Below are positions 8,244 to 17,270 of a stretch of DNA of 64,000 nt, piece after piece. The DNA lies in assembly GCA_017621875.1 (NCBI GenBank), contig JAGASE010000001.1, positions 372,001 to 436,000 on the forward strand, read 5' to 3'. Both the position numbers and the translations under genes were made by a program. The notes below the pieces were generated by a model. The model searched no databases, had not been told where the DNA came from, and was given only the letters and a program-made list of their open reading frames with translations. Numbering within the stretch: position 1 is the stretch's first letter; each line of letters begins with the position of its first letter. The DNA comes from Clostridia bacterium. GTDB taxonomy: Bacteria > Bacillota > Clostridia > UBA1381.

Positions 8244-9065
8244 ATGAAAAAACTTATTTCAGCATTAATGGTATGTGCAATGATTCTTACACTGGGAGCC
8301 TGCGGCGGAGAAAAGCAGGAGACAAACAGCGACGTGTTAAAGGTTGGTATGGAATGTAACTATGCTCCGTACAACTGGTCACAGCCGGACGATTCAAACG
8401 GTGCTGTGCCGATTGCAAACGTAGAGAATATGTACACAAACGGCTATGACGTTCAGGTGGCATTAAAGATTGCCGAATCAATGGGCAAGGAAATCGAAAT
8501 CTATGCTTATGAGTGGGACAGCCTTGTTCCGGCAGTACAGTCAGGCAACCTTGATATGATTATCGCAGGTATGAGCCCGACCGACGAGAGAAAGGAAAAG
8601 ATTGATTTCTCTGAAAACTACTATACATCAAACCTTGTTGTAATCACAAAGGCAGGTGAGCTTACGGATGTTAAGACCATCGCTGACCTTGCCGGCAAGA
8701 AGATTGCTGCACAGTCCGGAACATCACATCTTGAGGCTCTTGAGTCACAGACCGAAGCCCAGGTTAATGAAATTGCTGACTTTACAACAATGTTTATGGC
8801 ACTTTCTGCAGGTACAATCGACGGCTATGTTTCGGAAGAGCCTACAGCAATGGCTGTTTGTGCAGATGAAGCATACAGTTATGTTCCGTTTGTAAATAAT
8901 GACACAGGATTTAAGGTTCCTATGGAGGACACAAGTATCGCTGTTGGTGTTAAGAAGGAATCCGAGCTTTTGGAGGGTATCAACAACTTTGTAAACGGCT
9001 TTGACCAGGACGTTCAGAAGGCTCTTATGGAGGAAATGGTTGCACTTTCTCCTTCAGAGGAATAA
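8244..9065 (+). CDS. Amino-acid ABC transporter substrate-binding lipoprotein (lysine predicted)
   Basis: This extracellular receptor captures an amino acid for the adjacent permease and ATPase. The 273-residue protein begins with a lipoprotein signal peptide ending in the lipobox LGAC (Cys near residue 20), followed by a family 3 solute-binding fold with KVGMECNYAPYNW near the start and GMSPTDERKEKIDFS in the ligand-binding region. Sequence alone says polar or basic amino acid; the lysine riboswitch upstream points to lysine. AAGAGGTGG precedes ATG at 8244. It is the first of three genes, with the permease 12 bases downstream. Confidence 0.93.
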   Translation: MKKLISALMVCAMILTLGACGGEKQETNSDVLKVGMECNYAPYNWSQPDDSNGAVPIANVENMYTNGYDVQVALKIAESMGKEIEIYAYEWDSLVPAVQSGNLDMIIAGMSPTDERKEKIDFSENYYTSNLVVITKAGELTDVKTIADLAGKKIAAQSGTSHLEALESQTEAQVNEIADFTTMFMALSAGTIDGYVSEEPTAMAVCADEAYSYVPFVNNDTGFKVPMEDTSIAVGVKKESELLEGINNFVNGFDQDVQKALMEEMVALSPSEE

Positions 9066-9077
9066 TAAGGTTTTGCT

Positions 9078-9827
9078 ATGGTTGAATTTATTAAAGAGGT
9101 CATAAATATCTTCACTGAATACAGGGGCTATTTCCTGCAGGGCATAGGCTACACAATGCTTATCGCCCTGTCGGGTACTGTTATAGGCCTTGTAATCGGT
9201 CTTATTACGGGCATTATCCGTACAATACCAACATCAAAGAACCCGATTATACGAATTTTACTCAAGATAGTGAATGCCGTTATAAGCATTTATGTGGAGG
9301 TTTTCCGCGGAACGCCTATGATGGTTCAGTCAATGGTTATTTTCTGGGGATATGCGTTCATGAATAACGGTGCAACGCTGCCGCTTATTCCTGCCGGTAT
9401 CTTCATTGTGTCCATTAACACAGGTGCATATATGGCGGAAATTGTAAGAGGCGGAATTATTTCTATTGATAAGGGCCAGTTTGAGGGTGCGTATTCGATA
9501 GGAATGAACCACTGGCAGACCATGCTGCATGTGATTATTCCGCAGACCATGCGTAATATTCTGCCGGCAATCAGCAACGAGTTCGTTATCAATATAAAGG
9601 ATACGTCGGTGCTGAACGTTATCGGTGTAACTGAGTTGTATTTCTTCACCGCAAAAATTTCAAAGATGACGTGGTCTATTTTTGAAACATATGTTGTTGC
9701 GTGTGTGATTTACTTTATTCTGACCTTCACTATTACGCGTCTTTTGAGATTTATTGAGCATAAAATTGACGGTCCTTCATCATACAGCATGAATATTGAT
9801 GAGGATGATGTAAAGGAGGACCGATAA
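9078..9827 (+). CDS. Amino-acid ABC transporter permease (HisM/ArtM type)
   Basis: The membrane channel subunit of the importer, 249 residues, with about five transmembrane segments. The coupling (EAA) loop is visible as GAYSIGMNHWQTMLHVIIPQ, contacting the ATPase. EVFRGTPMMVQ near residue 75 is typical of the polar amino-acid permease family, which works as a homodimer when a single permease gene is present, as here. It ends one base before the ATPase start, so the two are coupled. Substrate assignment to lysine rests on the upstream riboswitch. Confidence 0.94.
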   Translation: MVEFIKEVINIFTEYRGYFLQGIGYTMLIALSGTVIGLVIGLITGIIRTIPTSKNPIIRILLKIVNAVISIYVEVFRGTPMMVQSMVIFWGYAFMNNGATLPLIPAGIFIVSINTGAYMAEIVRGGIISIDKGQFEGAYSIGMNHWQTMLHVIIPQTMRNILPAISNEFVINIKDTSVLNVIGVTELYFFTAKISKMTWSIFETYVVACVIYFILTFTITRLLRFIEHKIDGPSSYSMNIDEDDVKEDR

Positions 9828-10562
9828 ATGAGTAAAATAATTTCAGTAAACGGACTTAAAAAGTCATTTGGTAAAAATGAGGTCTTAAAGGATATTAATT
9901 TCTCGGTAAATACCGGCGATGTAACCTGTATTATAGGTGCGTCGGGTTCGGGAAAATCCACAATGCTAAGATGCATAAACCTTCTTGAAGAGCCTACCGG
10001 CGGCGAGATTGTTTATAACGGTCAGAATATTCTTGAAACCAAGAATATCCCTGCATACAGAGCGAAGGTGGAAATGGTTTTCCAGAGCTTTAACCTGTTT
10101 GACAATATGACGGTTTTGAAAAACTGTATGATAGGTCTTAGAAAGGTTTTAAAGGTTGATAAGGAAACGGCGAAAAAGGAAGCAATGTTCTATCTTGAAA
10201 AGGTGGGAATGCTGCCGTTTATCAATGCAAAGCCAAGACAGCTTTCGGGAGGGCAGAAGCAGAGGGTTGCCATTGCAAGAGCACTTGCGATGAAGCCTGA
10301 TGTGATACTTTTTGACGAGCCGACCTCAGCACTTGACCCGCAGATGGTGGGTGAGGTTTTGGAGGTTATTAAAAAGCTCGCAGCCGAAGGACTTACCATG
10401 ATTATTGTAACGCACGAAATGGCGTTTGCAAGAGATGTTTCAAACCATGTTGTATTCATGCATAACGGCGTTATCTGCGAGGAAGGAACTCCTGAGGAGA
10501 TTTTCAAAAATCCTCAAAAGCAGGAAACAAAGGATTTCCTGTCAAGATTTATGAATAACTGA
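9828..10562 (+). CDS. Amino-acid ABC transporter ATP-binding protein
   Basis: The cytoplasmic motor of the importer, 244 residues. All ATPase motifs are intact: Walker [10 protein letters not shown] near residue 37, Q-loop in MVFQSFNLF, signature [12 protein letters not shown], Walker B with catalytic Glu in [12 protein letters not shown], and the switch His in VTHEMAF. It is the third and last gene of the riboswitch-controlled operon. The ribosome site (AGGAGG) lies inside the permease gene end. A terminator follows 12 bases after the stop. Confidence 0.95.
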   Translation: MSKIISVNGLKKSFGKNEVLKDINFSVNTGDVTCIIGASGSGKSTMLRCINLLEEPTGGEIVYNGQNILETKNIPAYRAKVEMVFQSFNLFDNMTVLKNCMIGLRKVLKVDKETAKKEAMFYLEKVGMLPFINAKPRQLSGGQKQRVAIARALAMKPDVILFDEPTSALDPQMVGEVLEVIKKLAAEGLTMIIVTHEMAFARDVSNHVVFMHNGVICEEGTPEEIFKNPQKQETKDFLSRFMNN

Positions 10563-10573
10563 TTTTATGCATC

Positions 10574-10600
10574 AAAAAAGCAGCCGAGAGGCTGCTTTTT
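10574..10600 (+). terminator. Terminator of the lysine importer operon
   Basis: GCAGCC at 10580-10585 pairs with GGCTGC at 10590-10595 around GAGA, flanked by A and T runs; it may also serve the convergent gene. Confidence 0.85.
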
Positions 10601-10613
10601 AAGTTTATTAAGT

Positions 10614-12320
10614 TTATCCTGTTATAACAACGGTATTTGTCGCACCGTCCCAGTTTACGAGGCAGTCTAAGGCTTCGGAAACTGCTCGTGCGGGAACGAA
10701 GATTCTGTCGCTAATAATTTGAGCGGGGACGTCGAGAGAGATTGGTGTGCCGTCCTTTATTAGCATATTTTCTCCGACAGTTATATTTATTTTGTGTCCT
10801 CGTCCTTCTGCAAAGGCTGTTTTTGAGTCAGCGTCCCATTCTACCGCAGCACCCAGAGCGTTAAAGATTGCTCTTACAGGAACAAGCGTTCTGCCGTCTA
10901 TAATTACAGGAGGTGCGTCAAAGTTTATGGCAGAGCCGTTCACCGTAACCTGTATCGGGCTTGCCTCCGGCTCTTGTCCAAAGCAGATTGAGTTTCCTTT
11001 TTTATAGAAGGTGTAGCTTTTGGAAAGTCCCTCTGACGAGATTTCCAGAGTGTGAGCTCCATTGGGAAGTGCGGAAATATCAAGTGCACAGGTATACGGA
11101 GCCGATTGTGCCGAGTGATACCATGTACCGTCAAGCGTATAATTTACCGTTATATACGGCTTTTTCGGAAGATATGCAAGAGTATACAGATTTACCACTC
11201 CGTTTTCGGCAGTAAGCGTGTGACCCGCGTCTGCACGTACAAACACAAATTCGGGTGATGCACCGTAATTTCGGATATATGCACCGCTGTTTGCTGCCTC
11301 GGACATGATATATTTTGCATAATCCTTGTCTGTTGTGCCTGTTGCATGAGTATCGCGAACATAAAACTTTTCTGCTTCATACCGGCGGTAGGTGTTGAAA
11401 TAGTTTATCAGCTTAACCTGCGGATATTTCATAATTACATTGTAGTACATATTTCTGAATCTCGGCGACGCCCATACCGAGCAGTCCTCGCCGTACTGAT
11501 TCTCGGTTGCGATGCCGCCCTCGCTTATCATAACGGGCTTTTGAATATTATTGTCCTGCATGAATTTTATAATCGGCTTTAAGGCGTTTGTTGACCATGC
11601 ATAATCGCCTGTCATAAAGTAAATCGCTTCCTTGTCCAGAGTATCCTTTCTGCCCTGAAAATACATTTTCATATATGAGCTTACGCCTATCCAGTCCACG
11701 TATTCATCGCCGGGGTAGAAGTACTCAAACGGACGGTCGAGTGCTCCCATGTCATTTGGCGACCATACTGTGGCAAAATTCGGATATTCATGCACCATGT
11801 TAGCAACGTTTCTGAATACTTCGATGTATCTTGCAGGGTCATCGCCCAGGGAGGAAACATTCATTTCATTTGCAAAACGGATAAACATCGGCTTGTTGTA
11901 GGATGCGAGTGTGTCGAGACTTTGTCTGATAACGTCGTAATTTACCGCGTCGAGTGAATTAACGGTGTAGCCGATGGTTACAACAGAATTATTTTCCGAA
12001 ATAATCTGATTTGCGGGATAATATATGTCGGGTTGCCTATCGTCCATAGAAAAATATGTGAGATACGAGCCTACCGGCTGAACAAAGTCTGAGTTTTCGG
12101 TTATTATACCGAAGTATGTACCGCCCTGCGGCTCAAGCTTTGCACCATAATACGGTGCGGAGGAGACAGGTCCTTCGGTATAAAGCTCAAAATCGGTTTC
12201 GTATACCATGTCGGTCTTTTCTTTTAAAAGAGCACCCCAGTCAGGCTCAGGGAAGGTAAAGGCGTAGGCTTGGCTTGTCAGCATAAGCATAGCCAAAAGC
12301 AGTGAAATGATTTTTTTCAT
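10614..12320 (-). CDS. Secreted GH26-like glycoside hydrolase with copper-amine-oxidase-like stalk domains
   Basis: A 568-residue exported protein. Residues 1-20 form a signal peptide (cleavage after AYA). Residues of about 30-340 resemble a family 26-type TIM barrel, with candidate acid/base Glu in FIRFANEMN and nucleophile Glu in MISEGGIAT. A beta-rich linker follows, then two copper-amine-oxidase N-terminal-like repeats at the C-terminus (GRTLVPVRAIFNALGAAVEWD and ISDRIFVPARAVSEALDCLVNWD), which in clostridia usually mediate cell-wall association. The predicted activity is on a beta-mannan or related glycan, but the barrel is divergent. It is monocistronic, convergent with the importer operon. 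Confidence 0.8.
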   Translation of the reverse strand: MKKIISLLLAMLMLTSQAYAFTFPEPDWGALLKEKTDMVYETDFELYTEGPVSSAPYYGAKLEPQGGTYFGIITENSDFVQPVGSYLTYFSMDDRQPDIYYPANQIISENNSVVTIGYTVNSLDAVNYDVIRQSLDTLASYNKPMFIRFANEMNVSSLGDDPARYIEVFRNVANMVHEYPNFATVWSPNDMGALDRPFEYFYPGDEYVDWIGVSSYMKMYFQGRKDTLDKEAIYFMTGDYAWSTNALKPIIKFMQDNNIQKPVMISEGGIATENQYGEDCSVWASPRFRNMYYNVIMKYPQVKLINYFNTYRRYEAEKFYVRDTHATGTTDKDYAKYIMSEAANSGAYIRNYGASPEFVFVRADAGHTLTAENGVVNLYTLAYLPKKPYITVNYTLDGTWYHSAQSAPYTCALDISALPNGAHTLEISSEGLSKSYTFYKKGNSICFGQEPEASPIQVTVNGSAINFDAPPVIIDGRTLVPVRAIFNALGAAVEWDADSKTAFAEGRGHKINITVGENMLIKDGTPISLDVPAQIISDRIFVPARAVSEALDCLVNWDGATNTVVITG

Positions 12321-12367
12321 AGTAAACGTCCTCTCTTTTATGGTGTAGAATTTTGTGACAATATTTT

Positions 12368-12409
12368 AAATGCCTGTGCAACTGCTGCATGCAGATTTCA
12401 CAGGCATTT
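12368..12409 (-). terminator. Hairpin after the phosphohexomutase gene
   Basis: Perfect 11-base arms AAATGCCTGTG (12368-12378) and CACAGGCATTT (12399-12409). The run of T on the minus strand is short, so termination may be partial. Confidence 0.65.
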
Positions 12410-12413
12410 AAGC

Positions 12414-14111
12414 TTATATATTCATTTGCTCCTTTACATCGCAGACGAGCTTGTCGATAAGGGCATTGCCCTCCTCCATGCTGCTTGCTGATGTGCCGAT
12501 ATATAGCTTGATTTTGGGCTCTGTACCTGAAGGTCTAATAATGAAATAGGTCTTGTTATCCGAAAGCTCATACTTTAAAACATCAGATTTCGGAAGCCCT
12601 GTTTCGTCCTGCTGATAATCGGTGGATTTAATAACGTCCATGCCTATAACGTGCTTTATCGGAGATTTTCTCAGGTTGATAAGAAGCTCTGCCATTTTCT
12701 CCATTCCGTCTTTACCCGGCATGGTGAAGGATATGGTTCTTTCGGCATAGTAGCCGTAGGTTTCGTAAATATTCTGCAGTGCTTCATAAAGCGTCATACC
12801 CCTTGTCCTGTAGTAAGCCGCCATCTCAGCAATCAGCATTGTTGCAACAACGCCGTCCTTGTCTCTGGCGTGATTTCCTACAAGATATCCGTAGCTTTCC
12901 TCAAAGCCTATCAAGTAAGTGTGATTTTTCTTTTCAGAAAATTCAGTCATTTTCTCACCGATATACTTAAAGCCGGTAAGAAGGCTCATAATTTCTATAT
13001 CATATGCCTTGCAGATAGCCGACGCAAGCTCTGTTGTAACGATTGTTTTTATAACAACACCGTCTTTTGGCAGCTTGCCCTGCTCTTTCCTTGCACGAAG
13101 GATATATTCTACCAATAGTGCACCCGTCTGGTTTCCTGTAAGGGTTCTGTAAATTCCCTCTGCATCGCGGACAACGATGCCTACGCGGTCACAGTCCGGG
13201 TCAGTACCGATGATAAGGTCAACATCATTTGCCTTTGCAAGCTCAATAGCGAGCGTAAAGCCCTCAGCATTTTCGGGGTTTGGTGATTTAACTGTTGAGA
13301 AGTTTCCGTCCTCGTTATCCTGTTCCTTTACAACAAGTACATTTTTAAAGCCGATTTTTTCAAGAATTGCCTTAATCGGACGTGCACCCGTACCATGGAA
13401 CGGAGTGTAAACCAGCTTCATTGTGTCTGCAACCTGCTTTACTGCGTCAGGATTAATCTGCTGCGTTTTTATTGTATAGAGGAATTTATCGTTAAGCTCA
13501 GGACCTACTATTTCTAAAAGTCCCTTTTCTTTGGCTTCGTCAAGCGAAATGAACTTTACGTCGTCAAAGACATCGTATGTTCCGATTGCATCAATAACAA
13601 TCTGTGCAGCCTCAGGAGGCAGCTGTCCGCCGTCAGGTCCATATACCTTAAAGCCGTTATATTCCTTTGGGTTGTGGCTGGCAGTAATCATAACGCCCGC
13701 ACCGCAGCCCAGCTCTCTTATTCCGAAGGAAACCTCGGGAACAGAGTGAACAGTGTCAAAAAGATAAGCCTTAACGCCGTTTGCAGCGAGAGTTTTTGCG
13801 GTTTCCTCGGCAAAGATTCTTGAGAAGTTTCTTGTATCATAGCCTATAAGAACACCCTTGTCCTCGGTTTTTGTATCATGCACGTATTTGGCAACGCCCT
13901 GTGCCGCACGGCGTACATTATATATGTTCATTCTGTTTTTGCCAATGCCTAAAATTCCACGCATTCCTGCCGTGCCGAATTCAAGCTCGCGATAAAAACG
14001 CTCTTCCGTTTCCTTTTCGTCATTTGAAATTGCTGAAAGCTCTTGCTTTTCTTCATCGGAAAGAAGACTGCAACCCAGCCATCTTTCGTAATCTTTTCTG
14101 TAATCTGACAT
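12414..14111 (-). CDS. Phospho-sugar mutase (phosphoglucomutase/phosphomannomutase)
   Basis: An alpha-D-phosphohexomutase that shifts phosphate between C1 and C6 of glucose or mannose, feeding cell-wall and storage polysaccharides. The 565-residue protein has the active-site phosphoserine loop TASHNPKEYNG near residue 140, the magnesium loop GTDPDCDRVG near 305, a sugar-recognition loop GFEESYGY, and the phosphate-binding loop RPSGTEPKIK near the C-terminus. The length matches the larger bacterial group resembling B. subtilis PgcA. It is monocistronic, with 63 bases to the upstream pseudouridine synthase gene. Sugar preference cannot be fixed from sequence. Confidence 0.94.
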   Translation of the reverse strand: MSDYRKDYERWLGCSLLSDEEKQELSAISNDEKETEERFYRELEFGTAGMRGILGIGKNRMNIYNVRRAAQGVAKYVHDTKTEDKGVLIGYDTRNFSRIFAEETAKTLAANGVKAYLFDTVHSVPEVSFGIRELGCGAGVMITASHNPKEYNGFKVYGPDGGQLPPEAAQIVIDAIGTYDVFDDVKFISLDEAKEKGLLEIVGPELNDKFLYTIKTQQINPDAVKQVADTMKLVYTPFHGTGARPIKAILEKIGFKNVLVVKEQDNEDGNFSTVKSPNPENAEGFTLAIELAKANDVDLIIGTDPDCDRVGIVVRDAEGIYRTLTGNQTGALLVEYILRARKEQGKLPKDGVVIKTIVTTELASAICKAYDIEIMSLLTGFKYIGEKMTEFSEKKNHTYLIGFEESYGYLVGNHARDKDGVVATMLIAEMAAYYRTRGMTLYEALQNIYETYGYYAERTISFTMPGKDGMEKMAELLINLRKSPIKHVIGMDVIKSTDYQQDETGLPKSDVLKYELSDNKTYFIIRPSGTEPKIKLYIGTSASSMEEGNALIDKLVCDVKEQMNI

Positions 14112-14174
14112 AATGAAAATTCCTTTCTGATAATTTGTTATGTAACTTTATTATACCTTATACAGCATAATATT

Positions 14175-15077
14175 TCAACTGTTTTTTTGCTCCCGAAAGA
14201 TAATATTTTCCAAATTCATATCATCGGGCAGCGGAGCGGTAATTTTAACCGGCCTGCCTGAGAACGGGTGACAAAATTCGACTTGTCCGCAGTGCAGGCG
14301 TATCCGCTCTCCGGGAATATCCTCTCCGTACAGGAAATCGGCATAAATCGGCGTACCGATGTGTGAGAGATGAAGACGAAGCTGATGTGTTCTGCCTGTG
14401 TGCGGAGTAAGCTTTATCAGCGAAAGCTTCCCAAGGGTGGAGATGACCTCGTAATTGGAAACCGCTCTTTTTCCGTCCTCATGTATGCAGCGGCGGATAA
14501 TGCCCTTTTTCTCACGCTTTATCGGTGCGTCAATCGTTCCCTTTGTGGCTTTTGGTATTCCCACGCACACAGCTGTGTATTCTTTTATAAAGTCGCCCGA
14601 TTGCAGCTGAGAAGAAAGCCTGTCTGCTGCGGCTGCGTTTTTTGCAATTACAACAACGCCTGAGGTGTCGCGGTCAAGCCGTGTTACGGCTCGGAAGGTG
14701 AACGGGATATCTCGAAAGTAGTGCATAACGGCATTGGCGAGAGTTCCCTCAAAATGACCTATCGATGGGTGGGTGGGCATGTCGGCAGGCTTGTTTACCG
14801 CTAAAATATCCTCGTCCTCGTAAAGAATATCAAGGGGTATATCGTTGGGAAGAATATTCAAAGACCTTTTTTCGGGAAGGGTGAGCTTTAAAAAATCGCC
14901 CTTTTTAACCTGCTTAATAACAAACTCTTTTTTGCCGTTAAGCAAAATCCCGTCATCGGATTTTAGGGCGGTTATCAGCTTGTCTGAGAACTGAAAATAA
15001 TTCTTCAATATGAATTTTATGTCCTTTCCGTCAAAATTATCCTCTATATTTAAAGTAAATTCTCGCATAATATTCAC
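14175..15077 (-). CDS. RluA-family RNA pseudouridine synthase
   Basis: This enzyme converts uridine to pseudouridine in rRNA or tRNA. The 300-residue protein has an N-terminal S4-like RNA-binding region (about residues 15-75, DGILLNGK) and the RluA catalytic domain, with the active-site Asp in VTRLDRDTSGVVVIAKN and the later GRTHQLRLHLSHIG motif. The architecture fits the RluD/YlyB/YhcT group; the modified position cannot be assigned. It is transcribed leftward, divergent from the aromatic operon. CAAGGAG precedes ATG at 15077 on the minus strand. Confidence 0.93.
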   Translation of the reverse strand: MNIMREFTLNIEDNFDGKDIKFILKNYFQFSDKLITALKSDDGILLNGKKEFVIKQVKKGDFLKLTLPEKRSLNILPNDIPLDILYEDEDILAVNKPADMPTHPSIGHFEGTLANAVMHYFRDIPFTFRAVTRLDRDTSGVVVIAKNAAAADRLSSQLQSGDFIKEYTAVCVGIPKATKGTIDAPIKREKKGIIRRCIHEDGKRAVSNYEVISTLGKLSLIKLTPHTGRTHQLRLHLSHIGTPIYADFLYGEDIPGERIRLHCGQVEFCHPFSGRPVKITAPLPDDMNLENIIFREQKNS

Positions 15078-15158
15078 TCCTTGCCACTTTTATTATACGA
15101 TATGACAGAAGAAATTTCAACAATTTCGTTCAAGTTAAAACAATTTCCCAAAAAACGG

Positions 15159-15187
15159 TTGACAAAGAGGAGGCGTGGTGCTATAAT
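15159..15187 (+). promoter_or_regulatory. Consensus sigma-A promoter of the aromatic operon
   Basis: TTGACA at 15159-15164 and TATAAT at 15182-15187 with the ideal 17-base spacer. The transcript should start near 15194, just before the leader peptide. Confidence 0.88.
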
Positions 15188-15217
15188 AAATAGAAAATAA
15201 GAAAAAGGAGTACGGAA

Positions 15218-15307
15218 ATGAGCCACCTTCGCAGCACATTTGAATACTTTTATGGCTTTACTTATTACTTTAGTAAGGCCTTGTTGTGTTGCTTGGTAGA
15301 CGGTTGA
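15218..15307 (+). CDS. Phe/Tyr-rich leader peptide of the aromatic operon
   Basis: A 29-codon reading frame starts at ATG 15218 behind AAGGAG at 15205-15210 and ends at TGA 15305-15307. Codons 8-18 read FEYFYGFTYYF, giving four Phe and four Tyr in eleven codons, an extreme excess for the products of the operon. The frame lies between a consensus promoter and an intrinsic terminator, upstream of DAHP synthase, tyrA and pheA. This is the classic arrangement of ribosome-mediated attenuation: scarcity of charged tRNA-Phe or tRNA-Tyr would stall the ribosome and prevent termination. The peptide itself probably has no other function. Too short for routine gene calling. Confidence 0.85.
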   Translation: MSHLRSTFEYFYGFTYYFSKALLCCLVDG

Positions 15308-15327
15308 AATTCATTTTTGTATTTTGG

Positions 15328-15361
15328 CGGGTATTACGAGTAACACGTAATACCCGTTTTT
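15328..15361 (+). terminator. Attenuator terminator before DAHP synthase
   Basis: Perfect 11-base arms CGGGTATTACG (15328-15338) and CGTAATACCCG (15346-15356), then TTTTT. An upstream segment in the leader, TGTGTTGCTTG (15285-15295), can pair over 11 positions (with three G-U) with CGAGTAACACG (15337-15347), the loop and stem top of this terminator, and is a candidate antiterminator. Confidence 0.88.
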
Positions 15362-15411
15362 GTTTTATTAAATGTATGTGAAACAATGCTAAAAAAGAAA
15401 GGGTGCTGAAA

Positions 15412-16416
15412 ATGATTCTTATTTTAAAAGAAAATTACGACAAAAAACAGCTGGACAATCTTTCTGATTGGCTGAAAGCTCAGGACATTGAAATTCATAT
15501 GTGTGAGGGCGTACATACCACTATTATGGGACTTATCGGCGATACGTCGTCGCTTGATATAGATATGCTCTTAACTCTTGATATTGTTGAAAGTGCAAAA
15601 CGTATTCAGGAACCGTATAAAAATGCTAACCGTAAATTCCATCCGCAGGATACCGTTGTCCAAATAGGAGATGTTAAAATCGGCGGAGGCAATTTTGCTA
15701 CAATAGCAGGTCCGTGTTCGGTAGAGTCCGAGGAGCAGCTTTGCACAATCGCAGAACAGGTTAAGGCGGCGGGAGCAAAGCTTTTAAGAGGTGGAGCGTT
15801 CAAGCCAAGGACATCTCCGTATGCCTTCCAGGGACTTCGCGAAACGGGAATTGAGCTTCTTTTGAAGGCAAAGGAAAAAACAGGTCTTCCTATCGTGACC
15901 GAAATTATGGATATTTCACATCTGCCGCTTTTTGAAGAGGTTGACGTAATTCAGGTAGGTGCAAGAAATATGCAGAACTTCGAGCTTTTAAAGGAGCTTG
16001 GAAAAACAAGAAAGCCTATTCTTTTAAAAAGAGGCTTATCCAGCACACTCCAGGAGCTTTTGATGAGTGCGGAATACATTATGGCAGGCGGAAACGAGAA
16101 TGTTATTCTTTGTGAAAGAGGTATCAGAACCTTTGAAACCGAAACAAGAAATACACTTGATTTGTCGGCAATTCCGATGCTTCATCAGATGTCACATCTT
16201 CCGGTAATTATAGACCCGAGCCACGCAACCGGAATTTCAAAGCTTGTTAAGCCTATGTCGACAGCAGCTGCTGCGGCAGGTGCCGATGGTCTTATCATTG
16301 AGGTACACAATGACCCGAAACACGCTTTGTGCGACGGAGCACAATCCCTGGCTCCGGAGCAGTTTGCAGATGTTCAAAAGGCGGTAGACGCAGTTCTGCC
16401 GTTCGCGTGCAGATAA
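15412..16416 (+). CDS. aroF: 3-deoxy-7-phosphoheptulonate (DAHP) synthase, type I-beta
   Basis: First committed step of the shikimate pathway, condensing phosphoenolpyruvate and erythrose-4-phosphate. Residues 1-70 form a ferredoxin-like regulatory domain (as in the T. maritima enzyme, where it gives Phe/Tyr feedback). The barrel follows, with AGPCSVESEEQ, GAFKPRTSPYAFQG, LLKRGLSST, CERGIRTFET and IDPSHATG. The ATG at 15412 is preferred to GTG at 15403, because AAAGGG at 15398-15403 needs the longer spacing. It is the first enzyme gene after the Phe/Tyr leader; tyrA begins 1 base after its stop. So feedback on the enzyme and attenuation of the operon probably sense the same end products. Confidence 0.96.
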   Translation: MILILKENYDKKQLDNLSDWLKAQDIEIHMCEGVHTTIMGLIGDTSSLDIDMLLTLDIVESAKRIQEPYKNANRKFHPQDTVVQIGDVKIGGGNFATIAGPCSVESEEQLCTIAEQVKAAGAKLLRGGAFKPRTSPYAFQGLRETGIELLLKAKEKTGLPIVTEIMDISHLPLFEEVDVIQVGARNMQNFELLKELGKTRKPILLKRGLSSTLQELLMSAEYIMAGGNENVILCERGIRTFETETRNTLDLSAIPMLHQMSHLPVIIDPSHATGISKLVKPMSTAAAAAGADGLIIEVHNDPKHALCDGAQSLAPEQFADVQKAVDAVLPFACR

Positions 16417-16417
16417 T

Positions 16418-17251
16418 ATGAAAATAGCGGTAATAGGTCTGGGCTTAATAGGCGGCTCAATAGTAAAGGGATTTAAAAAATATACCGATTATGATATACT
16501 CGGATATGATAAAAACGATAAGGTTCTGAAAAAAGCACTGTCGGAAGGCTCGATAGACGGTGTATTTGAAGGGGATTTTGACGAATGTGATATTGTTGTT
16601 TTGGGACTTTATCCGGAGGCGGCGGTGAATTATGTACGCGAATATGCTGATAAAATCGGCAAAAACGTGATAATAACCGACTGCGGCGGCGTTAAAGAAA
16701 AGGTTTGCGGCGGAATTTATCCTATCGCCATGGAGCATGGATTTACCTTTATAGGAATGCATCCCATGGCAGGCTTGGAAAAATTCGGGTACGATAATTC
16801 AATACCTGATTTGTTTGATGGTGCATCGCTGATTTTAACGCCGTATGAGGAAACTGCAAAGGAAAAAGTGCAGCTTTTGGCGGATACTATGTGTCGGATA
16901 GGCTTCGGCAGAGTTCAGATGTCAACGCCTTCGGAGCATGATAAAATCATTGCATACACCTCGCAGCTTGCACATGTGGTGTCGGGTGCTTACATTAAAA
17001 GCCCTACGGCAATGCGTCATGCAGGATTTTCTGCAGGAAGCTTTAGGGACATGACGCGTGTCGCACATCTTAACGAGACAATGTGGACCGAGCTGTTTAT
17101 GGACAATCCTAAGCATCTTGCCGATGAAATTGATACTCTGATTGAACGGCTTAAGGAATACTCCGACGCTTTAAAGAAGGGTGATAAGGCGGCAATGTTT
17201 GAAATTTTGAAGGACGGCAGAGAGAAAAAGGATTTGGCGGACAGACTTTAA
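16418..17251 (+). CDS. tyrA: Prephenate dehydrogenase
   Basis: Oxidatively decarboxylates prephenate to 4-hydroxyphenylpyruvate for tyrosine synthesis. The 277-residue protein starts with an NAD(P)-binding Rossmann motif GLGLIGGS (residues 7-14), has the HPMAG substrate motif near residue 113, and a helical dimerisation domain with TSQLAHVVS that holds a conserved substrate-binding His. There is no ACT domain at the C-terminus, so tyrosine feedback on this enzyme is less obvious. It lies directly after DAHP synthase. Arogenate dehydrogenase activity is a possible alternative. Confidence 0.95.
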   Translation: MKIAVIGLGLIGGSIVKGFKKYTDYDILGYDKNDKVLKKALSEGSIDGVFEGDFDECDIVVLGLYPEAAVNYVREYADKIGKNVIITDCGGVKEKVCGGIYPIAMEHGFTFIGMHPMAGLEKFGYDNSIPDLFDGASLILTPYEETAKEKVQLLADTMCRIGFGRVQMSTPSEHDKIIAYTSQLAHVVSGAYIKSPTAMRHAGFSAGSFRDMTRVAHLNETMWTELFMDNPKHLADEIDTLIERLKEYSDALKKGDKAAMFEILKDGREKKDLADRL

Positions 17252-17270
17252 CGGAAAGGAATAATATATA

